The notes under the pieces were generated by a model. That model was not told the origin of the DNA. It ran no database searches and saw only the letters and a list, made by a program, of their open reading frames with translations. A DNA stretch of 64,000 nucleotides from Burkholderia catarinensis (GTDB lineage Bacteria; Pseudomonadota; Gammaproteobacteria; Burkholderiales; Burkholderiaceae): contig NZ_MDEQ02000001.1 of the NCBI RefSeq assembly GCF_001883705.2, forward strand, positions 124,001 to 188,000. The letters run 5' to 3'. Both the position numbers and the translations under genes were made by a program. How positions within the stretch are numbered: the stretch's first letter is position 1; each line of letters opens with the position of its first letter. This document shows positions 38,326 through 45,996 of the stretch, one piece after another.

Positions 38326-38994
38326 ATGGATCAGGACCAGTGGAACCAGGTGGATGCGTATTTCTCCGCGACGCTCGTGCCGTCCGACGACGCGCTCGAC
38401 GCCGCGCTGGCGGCGAGCAACGCGGCCGGGCTGCCCGCGATCAACGTCGCGCCGAACCAGGGCAAGCTGCTGCAGCTGCTCGCGACGATCCGCGGCGCGC
38501 GGCGGATCCTCGAGGTCGGCACGCTCGGCGGCTACAGCACGATCTGGCTCGCGCGCGCGTTGCCGCCGGGCGGCACGCTCGTGACGCTCGAACTGAACCC
38601 CGGGCATGCGAAGGTCGCGACGCAGAACATCGCGCGTGCCGGGTTCGCGGAGGTCGTGTCGGTCGTCGTGGGCAGTGCGAAGGACAGCCTCGCGCGGCTC
38701 GTCGCCGCGGGCGAGGCGCCGTTCGATTTCATCTTCATCGATGCCGACAAGGACAACAATCTGGTCTATCTCGACGCGGCGCTGAAGCTGTCGCGGCCCG
38801 GCACGGTGATCGTCGTCGACAACGTCGTGCGCGGCGGCCGCGTGGCCGATCCGGACAATCGCGAGCCCGACGTGGCCGGCGTGCGCGACGGGTTCGCGCG
38901 CCTCGCGGCCGAGCCGAACCTCACGACGACGGCCGTGCAGACGGTCGGGCAGAAGGGCTGGGACGGGTTCTCGATCTCGATCGTCGGTGCGTGA
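38326..38994 (+). CDS. SAM-dependent O-methyltransferase (catechol-type)
   Basis: 222 residues from ATG 38326 with CCGGAGGTGCACG; the frame opens 30 bases earlier without such a site. SAM motif ILEVGTLGGYSTIWLARAL, then acidic loop in LVTLELNPG, metal-binding Asp in FIFIDADKDNNLVYLDAAL and VIVVDNVVRGGRV: the O-methyltransferase family 3 pattern shared with catechol and caffeoyl-CoA enzymes and bacterial TrmR-like proteins. Acceptor unknown. Confidence 0.9.
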   Translation: MDQDQWNQVDAYFSATLVPSDDALDAALAASNAAGLPAINVAPNQGKLLQLLATIRGARRILEVGTLGGYSTIWLARALPPGGTLVTLELNPGHAKVATQNIARAGFAEVVSVVVGSAKDSLARLVAAGEAPFDFIFIDADKDNNLVYLDAALKLSRPGTVIVVDNVVRGGRVADPDNREPDVAGVRDGFARLAAEPNLTTTAVQTVGQKGWDGFSISIVGA

Positions 38995-39003
38995 CGTGAC
39001 GCG

Positions 39004-40155
39004 TCAGCGGTTTCCTGCCGCGTCGGCCCGGCGATACAGGCGCGGCCATTGGTCCTGGAACAGGCCGTTGCAGGTGCCGTGCGTGGCGATGTCGTCGAGC
39101 ACGAAGCGCCGGCCGTCGAAGATCCACGACGCGGTCGAGCCGCAATCGCCGGCACTGCGCAGCCGGACCTTGCTCGACAGCGTTGCGCTGGCGGAATCGT
39201 AGCCGGCCTCGGTCAGCTCGTTCGCGAACGACGCCGAATCGAGGCCCGCGTTCGCGTTCTCGCCGAAGTTCATCGCCGTCGGCGCATACGGTGCGGTGCG
39301 GCGCACGCGATACCACAGGTCGGTGTGGTTATACATGCTGCTGGTCTGGCACGGGATCGCGACAAGCGCTTCGTCGGCCGAGATCGCGACGGCTCTCGAT
39401 GTTTTCCGTCGATCGCTCGCCGACATTTCGTCTTCGACGTCGGCCACGCATTGCTTCACGTCGGTACCGAATTTCGCGAGCACCGCGTCGACGAGCGGGC
39501 GCTGTTCGGCGGCCGACAGGTTTGCGGCGGGCGGCGGTGCCGGCGTGACGGCAGGCGGCAGTGCCGGCGCGGCCGGCACTGACGACGCGGGCCTGTTGCC
39601 GGGGCGCAGCAGCGCCGTGACCGTGCCGACGCGGCCCTGCGTGTCGTCGATCAGCAGCAGCGCGGCAGTCAATCCCGACAGCGGCGTGCGAGCGGTTTGT
39701 GCCGCCGCCGGATCGCCGAAGCTCAGCAGTTGCGCGTTGCGCGACGCGGCGAGCCATGCGGCAACCGTTGCCGGGTCGTTCGTCCGGATCCGGAACGGGT
39801 GTGCTTCGTCGTCGTTCGTCTTGTCGCCGAATGCATGCCATTGAGCCGGCATCGCATCGAACGGGCGGCCGTCCGCGCGTGCGCTGCGCAGGTCCAGCGG
39901 TGCGGATGCGAAGAGGTCGAGCGACGCTTGCGCGTCCGGGCCGGCATCGCGCGTCACGCGCAGGATGAGACTGGTGCGTGCATCGTCGATATCGTCGGCG
40001 TGGCTTTCGGCAACGCAGCGGTTGCCGTTGTCGCAGACGACCGACCAGTTCTTGAAGTCGCGCTCGACCGGCGGCCGCGCGAGCGGGCGAGCCTGCGCAA
40101 CGATGGGGGAAGCGGCGAGGAGGACGGCGAGGGCGAGCGAGAGGCGGTGCGACAT
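39004..40155 (-). CDS. DUF1176 domain exported protein
   Basis: 383 residues from ATG 40155. Signal peptide MSHRLSLALAVLLAASPIVAQA. The DUF1176 pattern is visible: DFKNWSVVCDNGNRCVAES at the mature N-terminus (two Cys), LDLRSARADGRPFD in the middle and C-terminal LSSKVRLRSAGDCGSTASWIFDGRRFVL. A Pro/Ala-rich linker (residues ~205-235) splits two halves. Periplasmic protein of unknown function found widely in proteobacteria. Convergent with the methyltransferase gene. Confidence 0.8.
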   Translation of the reverse strand: MSHRLSLALAVLLAASPIVAQARPLARPPVERDFKNWSVVCDNGNRCVAESHADDIDDARTSLILRVTRDAGPDAQASLDLFASAPLDLRSARADGRPFDAMPAQWHAFGDKTNDDEAHPFRIRTNDPATVAAWLAASRNAQLLSFGDPAAAQTARTPLSGLTAALLLIDDTQGRVGTVTALLRPGNRPASSVPAAPALPPAVTPAPPPAANLSAAEQRPLVDAVLAKFGTDVKQCVADVEDEMSASDRRKTSRAVAISADEALVAIPCQTSSMYNHTDLWYRVRRTAPYAPTAMNFGENANAGLDSASFANELTEAGYDSASATLSSKVRLRSAGDCGSTASWIFDGRRFVLDDIATHGTCNGLFQDQWPRLYRRADAAGNR

Positions 40156-40333
40156 GATGGTTCGTATCGACTGTGGATGGGCGGGCGGAAGATGCCGGAC
40201 TGCAAGCGCATCGTCAGCAAGCGGTGCAGGTCGACTGCAGCGGGCGAACGGCATCAAGTATACCGTCGCATCGGGAGGCGATCGATGTGACGACGCGTAG
40301 CGGGCGGGCACGCAGATTGCTGGCCGACGCATA

Positions 40334-40365
40334 AACGGCGCGATGCCTGCGGGCACCGCGCCGTT
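40334..40365 (-). terminator. Terminator of the RNA-repair operon
   Basis: A perfect 9-bp outer stem AACGGCGCG/CGCGCCGTT with an inner GTGCC/GGCAT stem, followed on the minus strand by TATGC. It begins 6 bases after the nucleotidyltransferase stop. Only a short T stretch follows. Confidence 0.65.
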
Positions 40366-40371
40366 CGTCGT

Positions 40372-41187
40372 TCATCGAGCGTCGACCACATCGCGCAGGA
40401 ACGCGTCGAGCGTCACCACGTCGCCCCACGGCCGCTTGTATTCGCGATCGTGTTCGGCATCCGCGAGCATCGTCTCGACGAGCGCGTGGATCGCCGGCCG
40501 GCGCGGCCCGTATTCGCTTTCGTTCGCGCTCATCTTCAACGCGAGCAACGCATCGAGTTCCGCGCGCACCGCCGGCTCGTGCACGGTGCCATCGACGAGA
40601 TCCGCGAAGCGCATCGGCGGCATGCCGAGCCCCGCGTCGATCCAGCGCACCGCGAGCAGCGGCCGCAGCACGTACAGGTACTTCTTGTAACGCACCGTGT
40701 CGCCTTGCAGATAGCCGCGAAAGTTCTTCTTCGCCATCGCGAGGTAGTGGTGGCGCCCGCGCACCGGCGAGAAGAACGCCGACGCCAGCGACCTGAGCCG
40801 CGGCGCCCAGCGTGCGTCTTCGCGATACACGATGGGCGAGTCGAGCCATTCAAGCAGCGTCGGGTTCGAGCGGCGCAGCAGTTGCAGCGCCTTGCGCAGC
40901 TCCCAGCCGCTCACGTCGAGCTCGTCGTCGAGCGGCCGCTCGATCACGTCGCGTTGCGGTTCGACGCGCAGGTACCAGTCGCGCCGGTGCACGTACACGA
41001 AGCGTACGTCGTAATCGCTGTCCGGCGACGCGAACCCCCAGCCGCGGCTGCCCGATTCGCACGCGAACAGCACGCTGACATCATGGCTGCGCTCGACTTC
41101 CGCGAGTTCCGCCATCACGCGCTCACGCACGGTCGGATCGACCGGATGCGCGCTGCGCACGCTTGTCATTGTCTTTTCCGTTTTCAT
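40372..41187 (-). CDS. RtcB-linked nucleotidyltransferase
   Basis: 271 residues; ATG 41187 has GGGAAACGACA before it, and an in-frame ATG at 41169 is an alternative. Minimal nucleotidyltransferase fold: GSRGWG at residues ~46-51 followed by Asp58-x-Asp60 in SPDSDYDVRF, the G-S-x(n)-D-x-D metal site. The rest is helical with many Arg/Lys (FFSPVRGRHHYLAMAKKNFR, VRYKKYLYVLRPL), suited to an RNA substrate. Predicted nucleotidyltransferases of this type recur beside rtcB and may act on RNA ends before or after ligation. Last gene of the operon. Confidence 0.85.
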   Translation of the reverse strand: MKTEKTMTSVRSAHPVDPTVRERVMAELAEVERSHDVSVLFACESGSRGWGFASPDSDYDVRFVYVHRRDWYLRVEPQRDVIERPLDDELDVSGWELRKALQLLRRSNPTLLEWLDSPIVYREDARWAPRLRSLASAFFSPVRGRHHYLAMAKKNFRGYLQGDTVRYKKYLYVLRPLLAVRWIDAGLGMPPMRFADLVDGTVHEPAVRAELDALLALKMSANESEYGPRRPAIHALVETMLADAEHDREYKRPWGDVVTLDAFLRDVVDAR

Positions 41188-41239
41188 TGTCGTTTCCCTT
41201 TCGTTGCGCGCGGCCGCCGGCCCTCAGCCGCGCGCCGCG

Positions 41240-42475
41240 CTATCCTTTCACGCACACCACCTGGCGCAGCGTATGCACCACTTCGACCAGGCTGCGCTGG
41301 GCCGCCATCACCGCGTCGATGTCCTTGTAGGCCATCGGGATTTCGTCGACGACGCCCGCGTCCTTCCGGCATTCGACGCCCTGCGTGGCCTTCACCTGGT
41401 CGTCGACCGTGAAGCGGCGCTTCGCTTCGGTGCGGCTCATCGTCCGGCCCGCGCCGTGGCTGCACGAGCAGAAGCTCTCCGGGTTGCCGAGCCCGCGCAC
41501 GATGAAGCTCTTCGCGCCCATCGAGCCCGGAATGATCCCGAGCTGCCCCTTCTGCGCGGACACCGCACCCTTGCGCGTGACGAGCACGTCTTCGCCGAAG
41601 TGGCGTTCGCGCTGCACGTAGTTGTGGTGGCAGTTCACCGCGTGTTCGTCGACCGCGAACGGCTTGGCGATCACGCCGCGCGCCGCGCCGATCACCGCAT
41701 CCATCATCGCCTGCCGGTTGCGCCGCGCGTAGTCCTGCGCCCAGCCGACCGCTTCGACGTAATCGTCGAAGTGCCGGCTGCCCTCGGTGAAATACGCGAG
41801 GTTGCGGTCCGGCAGGTTCGCGATGTGCTGCCGCATGTCGGCCTGCGCGAGCTCGATGAACAGGCTGCCGATCGCATTGCCGACGCCGCGCGAGCCGCTG
41901 TGCAGCATGAACCACACGTGGTCCGCTTCGTCGACGCACACTTCGATGAAGTGGTTGCCGGTGCCGAGCGTGCCGAGATGCGCGTAGTGGTTCGTCTTCT
42001 CCAGCTTCGGATACTTGTCGACGATCCGCTGGAAGCCCGGCTGCAGCGACTTCCACGATTCGGTCACGGCAGCCGGCGTGCGGTTGCCCCACGCGCCCGG
42101 ATCGCGGCGGCCCGGCGCGCGGCCGTGCGGCACCGCGCGTTCGATCGCGCCGCGCAGCCCTGCGAGCGAATCCGGCAGGTCGGACGCCGTCAGCGTCGTG
42201 CGCGCGGCCATCATCCCGCAGCCGATGTCGACGCCGACCGCGGCCGGAATGATCGCGCCCTTCGTCGGAATCACGCTGCCGATCGTCGAGCCCTTGCCGA
42301 GGTGGACGTCCGGCATTACCGCGACGTGGCTGAAGATGAACGGCAGCTGCGCGGTGTTGCGCAGTTGCGCGCGCGCTTCGTCCTCGACGGCGACGCCTTG
42401 CGTCCACATCTTCACCGGCTTGCCGTTCGCCAGTTCCATCACCTGGTAATCGATGTCACTCATTTGCTTCACCAT
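41240..42475 (-). CDS. rtcB: RNA-splicing ligase RtcB
   Basis: 411 residues (ATG 42475; ATG 42463 is an alternative), collinear with E. coli RtcB over the whole length. RtcB joins a 2',3'-cyclic-phosphate or 3'-phosphate RNA end to a 5'-OH end using GTP and Mn2+. Metal ligands are present in VGVDIGCGM (Asp, Cys), GTGNHF, LHSGSRG and NCHHNYVQ. The His guanylated by GTP is in CSCSHGAGR near residue 340, and the C-terminus reads LRQVVCVKG as in E. coli. It lies between the slipin (48-base gap) and nucleotidyltransferase genes. Expression should follow RtcR and sigma-54. Confidence 0.97.
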   Translation of the reverse strand: MVKQMSDIDYQVMELANGKPVKMWTQGVAVEDEARAQLRNTAQLPFIFSHVAVMPDVHLGKGSTIGSVIPTKGAIIPAAVGVDIGCGMMAARTTLTASDLPDSLAGLRGAIERAVPHGRAPGRRDPGAWGNRTPAAVTESWKSLQPGFQRIVDKYPKLEKTNHYAHLGTLGTGNHFIEVCVDEADHVWFMLHSGSRGVGNAIGSLFIELAQADMRQHIANLPDRNLAYFTEGSRHFDDYVEAVGWAQDYARRNRQAMMDAVIGAARGVIAKPFAVDEHAVNCHHNYVQRERHFGEDVLVTRKGAVSAQKGQLGIIPGSMGAKSFIVRGLGNPESFCSCSHGAGRTMSRTEAKRRFTVDDQVKATQGVECRKDAGVVDEIPMAYKDIDAVMAAQRSLVEVVHTLRQVVCVKG

Positions 42476-42523
42476 TCATTCCGTTGTCCGGCGCGGCACA
42501 CGTGCGCCGCGCCGTTTCATGCA

Positions 42524-43663
42524 TCAAGCGCCCTTGATGCTGACGAGTCCGTTCAGCACCTGGTCGAGACCGCCGAACACCGAGATGCGGTCGATCCGTT
42601 CCGCGACGCGCTCGAGCGTTTCCAGCTCCTTCAGCCGCAGCGCGACCGGGTTCTCTTCCATCACCTTCGCGGTGTTCAGCAGCGAACGCGTGGCCGCCGT
42701 TTCCTCGCGACGGCGAATTACGTTCGCCTGCGCAGCCTTTTCCGCTTCGACCACCTGCGCGAGGATCGTCTTCATGTCGCCCGGCAGCACGATATCCTTC
42801 ACGCCGACGCTGCGCACGTCCACGCCCGAATTGCCGACGCGGGCACGCACCTGCGCGATCACGACGTCGTCGATCGACTGCTTGTCCTCCAGCAGCTCGT
42901 CGAGCGAGCGCGTGCCGACCGCCGAGCGCAGAGCGAACTGCAGCTCGCGATACAGGTGTTCGACCGGCTTCTGCAACTGGCCGAACGCATGCAGCACGTC
43001 CGCATAGCACCACGTCGCCGACAGGTTCAGCCGCAGCGCGACCTTGTCGCGCGTCAGGATTTCCTGCCCGCCGACTTCGATCGCCTGCAGGCGCAGGTCG
43101 ACGAGTTCGACCGCGACGTCGCGGTTGAAGCGCCAGAACGCCGACGTGCCCGCGTCCAGCAACCGCTCGACCTTGCCGTCGATCTTCAGCACGCCGACGT
43201 GGTACGCCGGCACCTGCGCCAGCAGCACGCCCGTCAGGCCCGCCACGCCGCGCGCCCGCAGCGCCGGTTGCACGATGCGCTTCACGAGCGCGGCCGGCAG
43301 CATGCTGTCCTGCGCGAGATCGACGCGCTCCAGCCGGTGCGCGGCCAGGCCGCGCCAGTACAGCCGGCGCGTGCCCGGCGCCAGGATCTCGACGAGCACG
43401 TCGTCTTCGTAGCGCAGGCCGGCTTCATCGTCGGCGAGATCCATCGCGACGAAGTATTGCGCGAGCACGTCCGGCGCGTCGTGACGCAGGTAGTCGGCCA
43501 GCGCCTCGTCGGCGAGCGGCGCGTCGAGACGCGCGGTCTGCACCGACAGGCGTTTGAACGGATCGAAGGCCTTGAACACGCCTGGTTCGAGCACCTTCAC
43601 GAAATCGCCTTCGCTCATCAGCAGCGCGCGTTCGTTCTTTTTCACTACATGACGCTTCCACAT
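42524..43663 (-). CDS. Slipin / SPFH (band 7) domain protein of the rtc operon
   Basis: 379 residues from ATG 43663 with AAGGATAAAAAT before it. The N-terminal ~55 residues (VVKKNERALLMSEGDFVKVLEPG) and the band-7 core (HVGVLKIDGKVERLLDAGTSAFW, LQAIEVGGQEILTRDKVALRLNLSATW) are followed by a helical tail with EAEKAAQANVIRRREETAATRSL. No strong membrane anchor is visible. Slipins accompany rtcB in several RNA-repair operons, possibly as a scaffold. It is the first gene after the tRNA-like leader and so sits closest to the promoter. Confidence 0.85.
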   Translation of the reverse strand: MWKRHVVKKNERALLMSEGDFVKVLEPGVFKAFDPFKRLSVQTARLDAPLADEALADYLRHDAPDVLAQYFVAMDLADDEAGLRYEDDVLVEILAPGTRRLYWRGLAAHRLERVDLAQDSMLPAALVKRIVQPALRARGVAGLTGVLLAQVPAYHVGVLKIDGKVERLLDAGTSAFWRFNRDVAVELVDLRLQAIEVGGQEILTRDKVALRLNLSATWCYADVLHAFGQLQKPVEHLYRELQFALRSAVGTRSLDELLEDKQSIDDVVIAQVRARVGNSGVDVRSVGVKDIVLPGDMKTILAQVVEAEKAAQANVIRRREETAATRSLLNTAKVMEENPVALRLKELETLERVAERIDRISVFGGLDQVLNGLVSIKGA

Positions 43664-43860
43664 ATTTTTATCCTTTTCTTCAATGGCCGCCGGGTGACGC
43701 GCATCGTGCGGATCGTGGTGCGACGCAATCGGGCAGGCGGCGCGCTGGCCGGCGTCGAAGCGCGCGGCGACGCATCCTGCATCGCGTCGTCGTGCGCCTT
43801 CGCGCGGGCCGTGCGGCCGCCCGGCCGATCGCGCGGAACCGCAACCGGTCCGACGCGCGG

Positions 43861-43876
43861 CGGGCCTTTCGGCCCG
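43861..43876 (-). ncRNA. GAAA-tetraloop hairpin in the rtc leader
   Basis: Minus strand CGGGCC-GAAA-GGCCCG, a perfect 6-bp stem closed by a GNRA tetraloop. Confidence 0.7.
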
Positions 43877-43905
43877 CACCGGCGGGTACTGCTTCCAACA
43901 AGAGA

Positions 43906-43921
43906 CTGTCCTTGCGGACAG
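43906..43921 (-). ncRNA. GCAA-tetraloop hairpin directly after the cloverleaf
   Basis: Minus strand CTGTCC-GCAA-GGACAG, a perfect 6-bp stem with a GNRA loop, starting at the base after the tRNA-like 3' end. It occupies the place where a CCA tail would be. Confidence 0.75.
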
Positions 43922-43993
43922 TGTTCGGACGGGATTTGAACCCGCCACCGGCCGGCTTTCGCCGGCTGCTCGACCTGAATGAGCTTCCGAACA
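43922..43993 (-). ncRNA. tRNA-like RNA with the anticodon arm replaced by a GAAA hairpin
   Basis: 72 nt that fold as a tRNA: acceptor TGTTCGG/CCGAACA (7 bp), two linker bases, D arm GCTC-ATTCAGGTC-GAGC with the GG of the D loop, one base, hairpin GCCGGC-GAAA-GCCGGC where the anticodon arm should be, a 5-nt variable loop CGGTG, and T arm GCGGG-TTCAAAT-CCCGT with a canonical 7-nt T loop. There is no anticodon and no encoded CCA, so it cannot decode. A tRNA finder may miss it or score it as a pseudogene. Confidence 0.8.
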
Positions 43994-43994
43994 G

Positions 43995-44042
43995 TGGGCG
44001 CCCCGGGATTCGAACCCGGACGTGGCATGCCTGAGCGCGCCC
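43995..44042 (-). ncRNA. tRNA-like minihelix (acceptor plus T arm)
   Basis: 48 nt: acceptor GGGCGC/GCGCCC (6 bp) with trailing A, a 17-nt linker containing the palindrome GGCATGCC in place of D and anticodon arms, and a perfect T arm CCGGG-TTCGAAT-CCCGG. It ends one base before the cloverleaf at 43993. It may be a reduced tRNA mimic or the decayed 3' part of a tRNA. Confidence 0.6.
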
Positions 44043-44101
44043 CTTTGCCTTCATCTGTCCATGGCGGCATGCGCTGCCGCGACGAACGAGGTTCGGCGGC
44101 G

Positions 44102-44157
44102 GCGCACCAGCAGGGCTTTGTGAACCCTGGCTCGCGGGCCAGCGGGACATCCGGCGC
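44102..44157 (-). ncRNA. Possible third tRNA-like fold at the leader 5' end
   Basis: A 5-bp stem GCGCC/GGTGC encloses small hairpins and a T-arm-like CAGGG-TTCACAAAG-CCCTG (loop of nine, not seven). It starts at the predicted transcription start. Weaker than the other two; could be an ordinary hairpin. Confidence 0.35.
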
Positions 44158-44166
44158 TTTCTATTT

Positions 44167-44182
44167 AGCGAGGAGCGTGCCA
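44167..44182 (-). promoter_or_regulatory. Sigma-54 promoter of the rtc operon
   Basis: Minus strand TTGGCACGCTCCTCGCT. The -24 element TGGCACG is perfect and the -12 element TCGC has one mismatch to TTGC, with the exact 12-base GG-to-GC distance. It is about 500 bases upstream of the slipin start and points toward it. It matches the need of RtcR for a sigma-54 promoter. Confidence 0.8.
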
Positions 44183-44290
44183 ATGACTGCCTCGCTGCTC
44201 GAAGAAATCTTCAATTCATTGAAAACAAAGGGAATTGTTTGCGCTTTGTCGTTTGGCGACGATGCTTCTCGCACGGTGCCATTATAAAAA

Positions 44291-44305
44291 TCCGATATAA
44301 TCGGA
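44291..44305 (+). promoter_or_regulatory. rtcR promoter -10 inside a palindrome
   Basis: TCCGATATAATCGGA is a perfect 6-bp inverted repeat around three bases and contains TATAAT (44296-44301), 30 bases before the rtcR start. A regulator bound here would block the -10 box, suggesting autoregulation. The -35 region (near 44273) is weak. Confidence 0.55.
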
Positions 44306-44330
44306 TCGCCTTTTATCCCATGAGATAAAC

Positions 44331-45950
44331 ATGCGAAAGACAGTCGCCATCGGCTTTCTCGGCACCGTGCTCGACCAGGGCGGCCGCGCGCCGCGTCGCT
44401 ACCGCAAATGGCGGCCGACGATTTCGCTATGCGAGCAGCCCGGCCTGACGATCGACCGGCTCGAGCTGCTGCATCCGCCGAGCTACACGCGCCTCGCCAA
44501 TCAGGTGCGGGACGATCTCGCGCGCGTGTCGCCGCATACCGATGTGCGGCTCACGCCGGTCACGATCCACGACCCGTGGGATTTCGAGGAGGTCTATGCG
44601 ACGCTGCACGATTACGCGCGCGCCTATCCGTTCGACCTCGAACGCGAGGATTACCTGATCCACATCACGACCGGCACGCACGTGGCGCAGATCTGCTGGT
44701 TCCTGCTCGCGGAAGCGCGCTACCTGCCCGCGCGTCTCGTGCAGACGGGGCCACCGCAGCAGACCGACGAAGGGCCGAGCGGGCCGGGTACGGTATCGGT
44801 GATCGATCTCGACCTGTCGCGCTACAACCGGATCGCGCAGCGTTTCACGCGCGAGCGCGACGAAACGGTGTCGTTCCTGAAGGCCGGCATCGCGACGCGC
44901 AACGTGCGTTTCAATGCGCTGATCGAGCAACTGGAGCGCGTGGCCGTGCGCTCACGCGCGCCGATGCTGCTGGTCGGGCCGACGGGCGCCGGCAAGTCGT
45001 TTCTCGCGAAGCGCGTGTACGAGCTGAAGCGCGGCCGCCATCGGCTCGCAGGGCCGTTCATCGAGATCAACTGCGCGACGTTGCGCGGCGACGCCGCGAT
45101 GTCGACGCTGTTCGGTCACGTGAAGGGTGCGTTCACGGGCGCGCAGTCGGCACGCGCCGGGCTGTTGCGCGCGGCGCACGGCGGGCTGCTGTTTCTCGAC
45201 GAGATCGGCGAACTCGGGCTCGACGAGCAGGCGATGCTGCTGAAGGCGATCGAGGAGAAGCGCTTCCTGCCGGTCGGCGCGGACGTCGAGGCGACCAGCG
45301 ACTTCGAGCTGATCGCGGGCACGCACCGCGACCTGCGGCAGATGGTGGCGGCCGGCACGTTCCGCGAGGATCTCTATGCGCGGATCAACCTGTGGACCTA
45401 CGAATTGCCGGGGCTGGCCGAGCGCCGCGAGGACATCGAGCCGAACCTCGAATTCGAACTCGACCGTTTCGGCCGCGAGCAGGGCGAGCAGGTGCGATTC
45501 AACGTGGAGGCGAAGCGGCGCTATCTCGCGTTCGCGGCGTCGCCGCGGGCGGCATGGGCCGGCAACTTCCGCGAACTGTCGGCCTCGGTCACGCGGATGG
45601 CGACGCTGGCCGATGCGGGACGGATTACCGAGGACCTGGCCGAGCAGGAAGTGGAACGGCTGACGCGCACGTGGTCGCCGCCGGGCGGTGCGGGGGCGTC
45701 CGATGCGTGCGTCGACGCGGTGTTCGGTGCGCGCGCGGCGGAACTCGACCTGTTCGACCGTGCGCAGCTCGAACGCGTGCTCGACGTGTGCCGCGTGTCG
45801 GCGAGCCTGTCGGAAGCCGGGCGCACGCTGTTCGCGGTGTCGCGGCAGAGCAAGAAGCAGCCGAACGATGCGGACCGGCTGCGCAAGTATCTCGCGCGAT
45901 TCGGGCTGGATTGGGAGGCGATGCGGCAGGCGCTTGAAGCGGTGCGTTGA
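44331..45950 (+). CDS. rtcR: RtcR: CARF-domain sigma-54-dependent activator
   Basis: 539 residues. Residues 1-~170 form the CARF sensor (KTVAIGFLGTVLDQG at the start, FDLEREDYLIHITTGTHVAQICWFLLAEA in the middle). Residues ~190-430 are the sigma-54 AAA+ domain: Walker A GPTGAGKS (Lys222), GAFTGA loop at 266-271, Walker B LLFLDE at 286-291, and arginine-finger region FREDLYARIN. The C-terminus is a helical DNA-binding part. RtcR is known to activate rtc genes when its CARF domain senses damaged-RNA ends. Divergent from the rtc operon across ~660 bases. Confidence 0.97.
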   Translation: MRKTVAIGFLGTVLDQGGRAPRRYRKWRPTISLCEQPGLTIDRLELLHPPSYTRLANQVRDDLARVSPHTDVRLTPVTIHDPWDFEEVYATLHDYARAYPFDLEREDYLIHITTGTHVAQICWFLLAEARYLPARLVQTGPPQQTDEGPSGPGTVSVIDLDLSRYNRIAQRFTRERDETVSFLKAGIATRNVRFNALIEQLERVAVRSRAPMLLVGPTGAGKSFLAKRVYELKRGRHRLAGPFIEINCATLRGDAAMSTLFGHVKGAFTGAQSARAGLLRAAHGGLLFLDEIGELGLDEQAMLLKAIEEKRFLPVGADVEATSDFELIAGTHRDLRQMVAAGTFREDLYARINLWTYELPGLAERREDIEPNLEFELDRFGREQGEQVRFNVEAKRRYLAFAASPRAAWAGNFRELSASVTRMATLADAGRITEDLAEQEVERLTRTWSPPGGAGASDACVDAVFGARAAELDLFDRAQLERVLDVCRVSASLSEAGRTLFAVSRQSKKQPNDADRLRKYLARFGLDWEAMRQALEAVR

Positions 45951-45996
45951 CGGTCGGCAATGCGAGGCGCGCTGTTGGTCGGCCGCGTTCCAACCG

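Larger units (their letters stand above)
43664..44156 (-). promoter_or_regulatory. Structured leader of the rtc operon
   Basis: If transcription starts 12 bases after the sigma-54 site (about 44156), the mRNA carries ~490 nt before the slipin start. In order it holds a weak tRNA-like fold, a tRNA-like minihelix, an anticodon-less cloverleaf and two GNRA-capped hairpins; the last ~190 nt are unstructured to the eye and end at AAGGATAAAAAT. No protein gene fits. It could be processed into separate small RNAs, act as a decoy or substrate for RtcB/RtcR, or control translation. Confidence 0.7.

Noticed and set aside
43922..43993. Ordinary tRNA gene
   Set aside because: No anticodon loop (a GAAA tetraloop replaces it) and no CCA; kept instead as a tRNA-like RNA.
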